The notes below the pieces were generated by a model. It saw only the letters and a program-made list of their open reading frames with translations, had not been told where the DNA came from and did not search any database. Positions 1-6,851 of a stretch of 32,479 nt of DNA are shown piece by piece. The first letter of the stretch is position 1; each line of letters begins with the position of its first letter. Source of the DNA: DASSWB01 sp035705495. GTDB lineage: Bacteria > Bacteroidota > Bacteroidia > Flavobacteriales > Flavobacteriaceae. The DNA is taken from NCBI GenBank assembly GCA_035705495.1, contig DASSWB010000016.1, positions 1-32,479 on the forward strand, in the 5' to 3' direction. Both the position numbers and the translations under genes were made by a program.

Positions 1-575
1 ACAACAAAATAATTATCCACAATGGCATCAAGAAGTGCAAAAACCAGATAATCTGCGCCTCTTGTGCGTATTTTTCCTTTTGCATTTGAAAGTCGGTTTC
101 TCACATCGTCAAAAACATCACCTCCGGCTTCTTGAAAAGTAAGTACGTAATCCTTGCCCAAAACAATACTGATATGCTCGTTTTCCAGTTCGCCGTTTTC
201 TTTGAAATACAACATTTTTGCCACGATATAAAGATAACCCTGATATTCATCAATCTTTGGTCGTTGGTTCGTGTTTACAATATCCTCGATAATCAACGGG
301 TGCAACTCATAATATTTCCCGAGTTTGATGATCTCTTCGGTATTACTTAATCCGTCAATATTGATCCAAGTCGTATTTTCTGCTTTTTCGAATTTAAAAG
401 CATCTTCCGGCGTTTTTGAAATCACCCGTTCAAAACTTTCCTTACTGTAATCTATGACTTCCAAAATGGTTTCCAAAGATTCTTTTGTTCCCACGTAAGT
501 AACAGTCCCAGGAGCTTGATTCAGCGCCTTGGTTGATTTTGGTCGCGGTCTTGAATATCTTTTTCTTTTTATCAT
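1..575 (-). CDS. corA: CorA-family magnesium/cobalt transporter, 5' part only
   Basis: The reverse strand reads open from an ATG at 575 to the left edge, about 191 codons, with no stop, so the C-terminal membrane part lies outside the window. The protein begins MIKRKRYSRPRPK, then shows the CorA cytoplasmic domain: a TTWINIDGL segment, HPLIIEDIVNTNQRPKIDEY and YLYIVAKMLYF, followed by EHISIVLGKDYVLTFQE. These are standard landmarks of the CorA N-terminal funnel. CorA proteins are homopentameric inner-membrane channels for Mg2+ (and Co2+, Ni2+). The expected two C-terminal helices and GMN motif cannot be checked here. A possible -7 element, TAACTTTA (one mismatch to TAnnTTTG), lies on the minus strand at 610-603. 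The gene is divergent from recQ. Confidence 0.9.
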   Translation of the reverse strand, partial: MIKRKRYSRPRPKSTKALNQAPGTVTYVGTKESLETILEVIDYSKESFERVISKTPEDAFKFEKAENTTWINIDGLSNTEEIIKLGKYYELHPLIIEDIVNTNQRPKIDEYQGYLYIVAKMLYFKENGELENEHISIVLGKDYVLTFQEAGGDVFDDVRNRLSNAKGKIRTRGADYLVFALLDAIVDNYFV

Positions 576-623
576 TGGTAATACCAGCTAAAATTCGAAA
601 CCTAAAGTTAATGGAAATTTTAA

Positions 624-735
624 GATTGGGGATTGGAATTTGGAATTCGAGATTTGGGATTTGGGATTTGGGATTTTGTGATTACAATATACAGTTTACG
701 GCGTACAATATACTAACACTGATCACTAACCACTA
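624..735. repeat. Intergenic array of 16 degenerate 7-bp units
   Basis: In the gap between corA and recQ the sequence can be cut into sixteen consecutive 7-mers without a phase break. It starts with GATTGGG, GATTGGA and ATTTGGA, has ATTTGGG three times in a row, then moves through ATTTTGT, GATTACA, ATATACA, GTTTACG and GCGTACA to ATCACTA and ACCACTA. The units are not identical, but neighbours share letters in the same columns. No coding frame is supported across it; the open frame in this stretch is low-complexity. Comparable arrays occur at 3464-3533 and 29415-29570. Confidence 0.7.
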
Positions 736-782
736 GAAAACAATGATGCGTAAAAACCACAAAAAATTCCCATTCTAAAACT

Positions 783-790
783 TACCTTTG
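783..790 (+). promoter_or_regulatory. Candidate -7 element of recQ
   Basis: TACCTTTG is an exact match to the Bacteroidota -7 consensus TAnnTTTG. It ends only four bases before the recQ ATG at 795, so transcription starting a few bases downstream would give a leaderless or nearly leaderless mRNA. No clear TTG-type -33 element was found 17-23 bases upstream, which lowers confidence. Confidence 0.45.
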
Positions 791-794
791 CAAA

Positions 795-2900
795 ATGGCA
801 GCAGAAGCACAACTTTCAAGCACTTTAAAGGAATATTTTGGTTACGACAGCTTTCGACCTCTTCAAAAGAAAATCATCGATTCTGTATTTCAAAAAAATG
901 ACAATCTTGTCATTATGCCAACTGGTGGCGGAAAGTCTATTTGCTATCAACTTCCCGCGATTCTTTTACCTGGCGTGACCTTGGTGGTTTCACCATTGAT
1001 CGCCTTGATGAAAGATCAAGTTGACGGATTAACGGCAAACGGAATTCCAGCTGCCTTTTTCAATAGCAGTCAGCAGGAAATTGAGCAACAAGCCATTTTT
1101 TCAAGAATAGAAAAAGACGAAATCAAACTACTTTATGTCGCGCCTGAAAGTTTACAACTGATTGACAGTGTTTTTTCAAAACAAAAAATCAGTTTGATCG
1201 CGATAGATGAAGCACATTGCATTTCCAGTTGGGGACACGATTTTAGACCTGCGTACACCAAGTTGGGCTATTTAAAAAACCGTTTTCCCGAGATTCCGGT
1301 TATTGCATTGACCGCGACGGCCGATAAAGCCACCAGAAAAGATATTTGCGACCAATTAAATATTCCGAACGCAAAAAAACACATTGCTTCTTTTGATCGG
1401 AAAAATTTGAGTTTAGATGTGCGTCCTGGAACGAAAAAGTTCGATCAAATTCTGACATTCCTCAATCAACGGCCCAATGAAAGCGGTATCATCTATTGTT
1501 TGAGTCGGAAGAACACGGAATCTTTGGCAGAGAAATTGAAAAATTCAGGTTTTAATGCCGCAGCCTATCACGCGGGAATCTCGCATGATGAACGCACAAA
1601 AACACAAGAGGATTTTATTAATGACAAAACCCAGATAATTTGTGCCACGATTGCTTTCGGAATGGGAATCGACAAAAGTAATGTACGTTGGGTAATTCAT
1701 TTTAATATGCCAAAAAATCTGGAAGGTTATTATCAGGAAATTGGACGTGCGGGGCGTGACGGTTTACCTTCTGCCACGATGCTTTTTCATTCTTATGCAG
1801 ATGTTGTTCAACTGCGGAATTTTGCCGAAACTTCCGGAAATGCAGAGGTTCAGTTGGCAAAATTAGATCGGATGAAACAATATTCCGAAGCATTCAGTTG
1901 CCGCCGAAAAATCCTGCTGAGTTATTTTGGCGAATTGATTCCCGAAGATTGCGGAAACTGCGATGTTTGTAAAAATCCCCCCGAATTTTTTGACGGAACC
2001 ATTATTGCGCAAAAAGCACTTTCCACGATTTACAGATTACAAGGACAAGAACCTATTTCTGTTGTGATCGATATATTGCGTGGATCCCAGAATGCCGTGA
2101 TCCTTGAAAAAGGCTATCAGCAAGTGAAAACTTACGGAATTGGAAAAGATATTTCTTGGCGCGATTGGCAGCAATATCTCATTCAGCTTGTCAATTTGGG
2201 TTATGTTGAAATCGCTTTTCACGATGGTAACAAATTACTGCTCACAACAATGGCGAAAAATGTACTTTTTGAAAATGAAAAGGTGCAATTGGCCGATGTG
2301 AATATGATTGAACTTCAAAACGAAACAGCTTCCAAACAACAAAAACAAGCTCCCGATAGTTTGTTTGAACGGCTTCGCAAACTCCGATTGGATATTTCAA
2401 AGGAAGACGAAATTCCCGCTTACCTTATTTTCAGCGATGCCACTTTAAAAGAAATGGAAAAAGAACGCCCTATGACCGATGAAGATTTTCTGCAAATAAA
2501 CGGCGTCGGCCGACAAAAAATGCAGAATTATGGCTACAGGTTCATTAAGGAGATAATTGCTTTCCAAAAAGAGAAAAGGCAAAAAAAGAAATCGGTAAAA
2601 GGAAATACACATCAAGTAACATTGGACTTGTACAAAGAAGGTTTGAGCATCGAAGAAATTTCGGAAAAACGAAGCCTTGCCCCTGCCACCATTTTTTCGC
2701 ATTTGATAAAACTGTATCAAAGTGGCGAAGCTATTGATTTACTTCAGTTTGTTTCTGAAGCTGACATCGAGGCTGTGAAAAAAGCAAAAATCGAACTCGA
2801 AAATCCGCAGACATTGAAACCTTTCTTCGAACATTTCAAAGAAGAAATGTCTTACGACACGATAAAATTGTGTTTGATGATTTTGGATAAGAAAGACTGA
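795..2900 (+). CDS. recQ: ATP-dependent DNA helicase RecQ
   Basis: A 701-residue superfamily 2 3'-5' DNA helicase used in recombination and replication-fork repair. Visible landmarks are helicase motif I with Walker A MPTGGGKS (41-48), the DEAH box with its aromatic-rich loop (DEAHCISSWGHDFRPAY, about 138-154), motif IV CLSRKNTE, and motif VI QEIGRAGRDG (314-323). The RQC zinc site is made by C369, C386, C389 and C392 (CGNCDVC). A winged-helix region follows, then an HRDC domain near 515-590 (EKERPMTDEDFLQINGVG). The C-terminal tail has a helix-turn-helix-like segment (LSIEEISEKRSLAPATIFSHL), as in many Bacteroidota RecQ proteins. The length is somewhat above the 610 residues of the E. coli protein because of this tail. 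The start is supported by MAAEAQLSSTLKEYFGYDSFRP, the usual RecQ N-terminus. Confidence 0.96.
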   Translation: MAAEAQLSSTLKEYFGYDSFRPLQKKIIDSVFQKNDNLVIMPTGGGKSICYQLPAILLPGVTLVVSPLIALMKDQVDGLTANGIPAAFFNSSQQEIEQQAIFSRIEKDEIKLLYVAPESLQLIDSVFSKQKISLIAIDEAHCISSWGHDFRPAYTKLGYLKNRFPEIPVIALTATADKATRKDICDQLNIPNAKKHIASFDRKNLSLDVRPGTKKFDQILTFLNQRPNESGIIYCLSRKNTESLAEKLKNSGFNAAAYHAGISHDERTKTQEDFINDKTQIICATIAFGMGIDKSNVRWVIHFNMPKNLEGYYQEIGRAGRDGLPSATMLFHSYADVVQLRNFAETSGNAEVQLAKLDRMKQYSEAFSCRRKILLSYFGELIPEDCGNCDVCKNPPEFFDGTIIAQKALSTIYRLQGQEPISVVIDILRGSQNAVILEKGYQQVKTYGIGKDISWRDWQQYLIQLVNLGYVEIAFHDGNKLLLTTMAKNVLFENEKVQLADVNMIELQNETASKQQKQAPDSLFERLRKLRLDISKEDEIPAYLIFSDATLKEMEKERPMTDEDFLQINGVGRQKMQNYGYRFIKEIIAFQKEKRQKKKSVKGNTHQVTLDLYKEGLSIEEISEKRSLAPATIFSHLIKLYQSGEAIDLLQFVSEADIEAVKKAKIELENPQTLKPFFEHFKEEMSYDTIKLCLMILDKKD

Positions 2901-2915
2901 GGTTTCATTTTTTAA

Positions 2916-2944
2916 AATTCAAAAACCATAATAATTTTTGAATT
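2916..2944 (+). terminator. AT-rich perfect inverted repeat after recQ
   Basis: Ten-base perfect arms, AATTCAAAAA and TTTTTGAATT, flank a nine-base loop and begin 16 bases after the recQ stop codon. The stem is AT-rich and no U-tract follows it, so this would be a weak or atypical terminator. It might instead protect the 3' end. Confidence 0.35.
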
Positions 2945-3111
2945 GCCGCTAAAATTGCGAACTTATTTGATCTATTCGAAAAAAGATGGGCATATTTAAA
3001 TTTCCAACTGAGGCAATCGACTATTATCCGAAAATCAGATTTGAAAAAATCGAGAAGGGTTTCATTATAAAAGGAAAAAAATTTTAACTTTTCAGTTTTA
3101 AAAATCATTTT

Positions 3112-3450
3112 ATGAAAATCAATCTTTGCCTCTTCGTTCTTTTCATTTCTTCAATACCCATTATCCACGCGCAAAAAGTATTTTCGGTCGAATACGAAAG
3201 TCAGGCAGATGTGAAGGTTTTCGTGGTCGATTATGAGAGTCAGGCAGATTTAAACGTTTACAAAGTCGATTACGAGAGTCAGGCAGGGAAAAACGATGGA
3301 AAATGGTTTTTTACAGATTATGAAAGTCAGTCCGATAAAACTATTTTCTTCGTGGATTATGAAAGTCAAGCCGACTTAAAAATATTTTTCGTGGAATATG
3401 AGAGTCAGGCGGGATGGCGAAAAAACGAAAAGAAACATTTAATGTTTTAA
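3112..3450 (+). CDS. Secreted 7(1) septoil-knot (DUF6150-type) repeat protein
   Basis: A 112-residue protein with a Sec signal peptide (MKINLCLFVLFISSIPIIHA, cleavage before Q). The mature part is almost entirely a repeat. The motif (D/E)YESQ(A/S)(D/G) occurs six times, joined by short hydrophobic strands such as VKVFVV and LKIFFV. Spacing is about 12-13 residues except for one longer unit, KNDGKWFF. The C-terminus is GWRKNEKKHLMF. This pattern matches my recollection of the Bacteroidota family first called DUF6150 and later named for its predicted 7(1) septoil-knot fold. The biological role is unknown to me. The protein is probably periplasmic or secreted. It lies between recQ and an MscS channel, with no clear operon link to either. 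A near -7 match, TAACTTTT, lies at 3085-3092. Confidence 0.8.
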   Translation: MKINLCLFVLFISSIPIIHAQKVFSVEYESQADVKVFVVDYESQADLNVYKVDYESQAGKNDGKWFFTDYESQSDKTIFFVDYESQADLKIFFVEYESQAGWRKNEKKHLMF

Positions 3451-3463
3451 ATAATGGGTTTCT

Positions 3464-3533
3464 GATTTATGATTTTGGTTTGGATTTTGGATTTTGGATT
3501 TTGGGTTTTGAAATTTTCCACATTTTGAGATTT
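3464..3533. repeat. Intergenic array of about ten degenerate 7-bp units
   Basis: Between the knot-protein gene and the MscS gene the sequence falls into 7-mers: GATTTAT, GATTTTG, GTTTGGA, TTTTGGA twice, TTTTGGG, TTTTGAA, ATTTTCC and so on. The core resembles the ATTTGGG core of the 624-735 array. It is strongly T/G-biased on the plus strand and has no coding potential. Confidence 0.6.
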
Positions 3534-3573
3534 TTTTTAGAATCATAAAACCCAAAAACTTATCTTCGTATTT

Positions 3574-5367
3574 ATGGGTTCTCAAAAGAATATGAATTCA
3601 ATTAAATCTTACACTTTTTTATTTATTTTCCTCTTTCTACTCTTGGGGTTTGGGCCTGTTTCCGCACAGGTAGTTCCCGAGAGTCACGAAGATGCAACGG
3701 AACCCGAAGTACCCGAATTTGCTGAGGATTCATTGGGAAGAAGAAATCCGCGCGGAACTATTATCGGGTTTTTTAATGCTGTTGAAGATCAAAATTATAT
3801 TCGCGCAAGCAATTTCCTAAACCTTTCTGACGTCGGTAAAAATGATGTTGAAGGAGAAAGAATTGTCCAAAGCCTTCAGCGTTTATTGGATTCCGATGGA
3901 AATATACTTCCCTATCCCGCCATTAGCGATGAACTTACCGGAAAAACAGATGATGACCTTCCACCGGGAATAGATCGTGTGGGAACTGTAAAAATTGACG
4001 ATGAAAATATTGAGCTTTTTCTGGAGGAAACCAAAGGTCCAGAAGGTGAACCGATTTGGCTTTTTTCCGCAGAAACTGTAAAAAGCATTGCTGCTATCAA
4101 GGCGGAAGAAGTGCTGTTGATAGAACAAATTCTTCCCGAATTTTTGGAAAACACCTATTGGGGTGGCGTTTCGGTAGGACAATGGTTGTTTCTCTTGATT
4201 CTCATTGCAATTTCCTATTGGGTAAGTTGGGGACTGATTTGGATTCTACTTTTTTTAATTCCGAAAATGTGGAAAAAATCCCGCACCGAACCGACTAAAG
4301 GTATTGTTACAGCTTTTGCATTGCCTATCAGAATATATTTGGCGGTTTGGTTGTATGTTCTTTTTTCGCAAGAATTGGGTATTTCCATCATTGTAAGGCA
4401 AAGTTTAAGCGGAATTACAATTATCATAGGTTTTGTTGCCATTTTGATTCTGTTATGGCGATTAACCGATTTCCTTGGCGATTTCAGTCGACGACGAATG
4501 GTTTTGAAAGGAAACGCTTCGGGAGTTTCCATTGTTTTGTTTCTGAAAAGAGCAGCAAAAATTGCCATTGTGATTTTTGGAATTATTGCCATTTTGGGAA
4601 TTATTGGCGTAGATGTAACCACAGGATTAGCGGCTTTGGGAATTGGCGGACTTGCATTGGCTCTTGGCGCTCAAAAAACAATAGAAAATTTTGTTGGCAG
4701 TGTAACACTTATTACCGATCAACCAGTTCGGGTAGGCGATTTCTGTAAGGTTGGTGATACGACAGGAACGGTGGAAAGAATTGGAATGCGGTCAACAAAA
4801 ATCAGAACCAATGAACGTACTATCGTCACGATTCCCAACGGACAATTTTCATCTGAAAAAATAGAAAATTTTGCTCATCGTGATCGATTTTTGTTCAGTA
4901 TCAAAATGGGCTTGCGTTATGAAACTTCACCGGATCAATTAAGATATGTACTTATTGAAGTTCGTTCTTTATTATACGGTCACCCGAAAGTGAGTCCGGA
5001 TCCTGCAAGAATCCGATTTACCGAGTATGGATCATCATCTCTTAATCTAGAAATCTTCTCATACATTTCTACATTGAGTTTTGATGAATATTTGGAAGTG
5101 AAAGAAGATTTACTCTTAAGGATTATGGACATCATCGTTGCTGCCGGAACCGATTTTGCTTTCCCATCACAAACGCTGTATTTTGCAAAAGACACAGGAA
5201 TTTCTAAGGAAAAAGCCGAAGCTGCTGAAGAAAGAGTAAAAAATTGGAGGGAACATAATGAAATGCCCATTCCTAGATTTGAACCCGAACATATTCAGAA
5301 ATTAAAAGACAGCGTCGAGTATCCGCCCAAAGGATCAACACAACGGAAGGATGAACCGAATTCGTGA
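3574..5367 (+). CDS. MscS-family mechanosensitive ion channel with N-terminal periplasmic domain
   Basis: A 597-residue protein related to the small-conductance mechanosensitive channels that release solutes under hypo-osmotic stress. A signal sequence (h-region YTFLFIFLFLLLGFGPVSAQ) precedes an acidic ~170-residue periplasmic domain. Membrane helices follow at about 203-230, 247-265, 272-296 and 320-345. The pore-lining TM3 is the Gly/Ala-rich GLAALGIGGLALALGAQKTIENF, followed by the MscS beta domain GDFCKVGDTTGTVERIGMRSTKIRT and IPNGQFSSEKIENF. It is about twice the length of E. coli MscS (286 residues), as in MscM/YnaI-like variants. The first ATG is used here. The sixth codon after it is a second ATG (3592) that gives an equally good signal peptide (MNSIKSYTF) and sits better behind a near -7 element, TATCTTCG, at 3561-3568. 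Confidence 0.9.
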   Translation: MGSQKNMNSIKSYTFLFIFLFLLLGFGPVSAQVVPESHEDATEPEVPEFAEDSLGRRNPRGTIIGFFNAVEDQNYIRASNFLNLSDVGKNDVEGERIVQSLQRLLDSDGNILPYPAISDELTGKTDDDLPPGIDRVGTVKIDDENIELFLEETKGPEGEPIWLFSAETVKSIAAIKAEEVLLIEQILPEFLENTYWGGVSVGQWLFLLILIAISYWVSWGLIWILLFLIPKMWKKSRTEPTKGIVTAFALPIRIYLAVWLYVLFSQELGISIIVRQSLSGITIIIGFVAILILLWRLTDFLGDFSRRRMVLKGNASGVSIVLFLKRAAKIAIVIFGIIAILGIIGVDVTTGLAALGIGGLALALGAQKTIENFVGSVTLITDQPVRVGDFCKVGDTTGTVERIGMRSTKIRTNERTIVTIPNGQFSSEKIENFAHRDRFLFSIKMGLRYETSPDQLRYVLIEVRSLLYGHPKVSPDPARIRFTEYGSSSLNLEIFSYISTLSFDEYLEVKEDLLLRIMDIIVAAGTDFAFPSQTLYFAKDTGISKEKAEAAEERVKNWREHNEMPIPRFEPEHIQKLKDSVEYPPKGSTQRKDEPNS

Positions 5368-5405
5368 TCTCTCTGGATTTTTTTACTTTTCGGAAAAAGG
5401 TTTAT

Positions 5406-6098
5406 TTAGGAGGTTTTCTCTATAATTATATCATCCAAAACCTCCCATACATTTTCCGCCAATATTTTTTGCCCCTCTGCCGTTGGATGAATTCCATCAC
5501 TTTGATTTAAATCTGGGTTTCCGGCTACATTTTCCAAAAGAAAAGGAATAAGCGCTATATCATTTTTTTCTGCCAGTTCAGGAAAAATATTACGAAAACC
5601 TGAAGCATATTCTGCTCCCATATTCGGTGGAATCTGCATTCCCGCTAAAATAATTTCAGTCTCGGGATTCTTCTTCCAAACAGCATCAATAATAGCTTGA
5701 AGATTTTTTCTTGTTTCTGATAAAGGAACGCCCCGAAGTCCGTCATTTGCTCCAAGTTCCAAAACAAAAACATCCACTTTCTGGTTCAGCACCCAGTCCA
5801 ACCGATTCACACCACCCGCAGTTGTTTCGCCACTTAATCCGGCATTGATCACTTCATAATTCAGGTTTAATGAATCAATTTTTTTCTGGATCAAAGCAGG
5901 AAATGATTCCTGCGGATCCAATCCCATTCCAGCAGTTAAACTGTTTCCGTAAAACAAAATTGTTTTTGTTTCGTTTTCCTCCTGTTCGGTGGCTGTAACG
6001 GCCTCATCAATTTTTTTATCCTCCTTTTTGGATTCCTCTTTACAGGCGCCCAAACAAATGAGAAATATTACTCCGGTAAACAAAAACATTTTTTTCAT
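5406..6098 (-). CDS. tesA: TesA-like GDSL/SGNH esterase, lipoprotein
   Basis: A 230-residue SGNH hydrolase of the TesA/arylesterase group, which cleaves thioester and ester bonds of acyl substrates. The N-terminus is a lipoprotein signal with lipobox LGAC (Cys19) and a charged Glu/Lys-rich linker, so the enzyme is probably membrane-anchored in the periplasm or outer membrane, unlike the soluble periplasmic E. coli TesA. Block I is GNSLTAG with nucleophile Ser53 (GNSL instead of GDSL). Block II has Gly90 in GLSGETT, block III is GAND with Asn118, and block V is DGIHP with Asp201 and His204, so the catalytic set looks complete. It is divergent from the ABC transporter genes at 6162-9379, as tesA is from ybbA-ybbP in E. 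coli. Confidence 0.9.
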   Translation of the reverse strand: MKKMFLFTGVIFLICLGACKEESKKEDKKIDEAVTATEQEENETKTILFYGNSLTAGMGLDPQESFPALIQKKIDSLNLNYEVINAGLSGETTAGGVNRLDWVLNQKVDVFVLELGANDGLRGVPLSETRKNLQAIIDAVWKKNPETEIILAGMQIPPNMGAEYASGFRNIFPELAEKNDIALIPFLLENVAGNPDLNQSDGIHPTAEGQKILAENVWEVLDDIIIEKTS

Positions 6099-6161
6099 AG
6101 CATAAGATTTTTAACCAAATCATTTTCTTATTTTGTCATTTTTCAGAAATAAAAAATAACA

Positions 6162-6851
6162 ATGTCAAAGATATTAAACATACATAACTTAGGAAAAACC
6201 TATTCCAGCGGATCGAAAACACTCAGGGTTTTGCACGATATAACTTTTGATGTTGAAGAACAAGAAACTTTTTCCATCGTTGGTCCTTCGGGAAGTGGAA
6301 AAACCACTTTACTCGGACTCTGTGCAGGCTTGGATCAACCAGATTCCGGAACGGTAACTTTATGTGGCACAAACCTCAACAGTTTGTCTGAAGATGAACG
6401 CGCAGTTTTAAGAAATAAAAAAGTCGGCTTCGTTTTTCAGGATTTTCAGCTTTTGCCCACGTTAACCGCTTTGGAAAATGTTGCGGTTCCGTTGGAATTG
6501 CAGGGCTCAAAAAACGCAATGGAAGTTAGCCGTGAACTTCTTGAACGTGTTGGATTGACGGATCGTTTGAACCACTACCCTTCCCAACTCTCTGGCGGTG
6601 AACAACAACGTGTGGCGGTCGCAAGGGCATTTTCCAATAAACCTTCCATCTTATTTGCTGATGAGCCTACCGGAAATTTAGATGCGGAAACAGGCGAAAA
6701 AGTAATAGAATTACTTTTCAATTTGAATAAAGAAATGGGTACGACGTTGGTTATAGTCACGCACGATATGGAACTGGCACAAAAAACACAGCGAATCCTA
6801 AAACTTAAAGGAGGCAGAATAATTTCCAATGAAAAAATGATGGCGGAATGA
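6162..6851 (+). CDS. ybbA: ABC transporter ATPase, YbbA/LolD type
   Basis: A 229-residue ATPase of the MacB/LolD/YbbA family that powers FtsX-like permeases. Walker A is GPSGSGKT (41-48), the Q-loop glutamine is Q93 in FVFQDFQLLPT, the signature is LSGGEQQR (143-150) and Walker B is ILFADEPTGNLD (163-174). The switch histidine is in VTHDMELA. The last bases overlap the first codon of the permease gene (ATGA), indicating translational coupling. The position next to a divergent tesA-like gene is the reason for the YbbA assignment over LolD. The substrate is not known for this family branch. Confidence 0.92.
   Translation: MSKILNIHNLGKTYSSGSKTLRVLHDITFDVEEQETFSIVGPSGSGKTTLLGLCAGLDQPDSGTVTLCGTNLNSLSEDERAVLRNKKVGFVFQDFQLLPTLTALENVAVPLELQGSKNAMEVSRELLERVGLTDRLNHYPSQLSGGEQQRVAVARAFSNKPSILFADEPTGNLDAETGEKVIELLFNLNKEMGTTLVIVTHDMELAQKTQRILKLKGGRIISNEKMMAE

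Noticed and set aside
533..736. A 67-codon plus-strand open frame in the corA/recQ gap
   Set aside because: It overlaps the 5' end of corA in antisense and then translates the heptamer array into low-complexity sequence.
2905..3108. A 67-codon minus-strand open frame between recQ and the knot-protein gene
   Set aside because: Lys/Phe-rich translation of AT-rich intergenic DNA with no domain pattern, no promoter and no ribosome-binding context.
4215..4748. Long alternative open frames inside the MscS gene on both strands
   Set aside because: They lie fully within the conserved MscS core and show no family features of their own.
5386..5399. Short hairpin CTTTT-cgga-AAAAG between the MscS and TesA-like genes
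   Set aside because: Five AT-rich base pairs only; too weak to call a terminator, though the convergent position would suit one.
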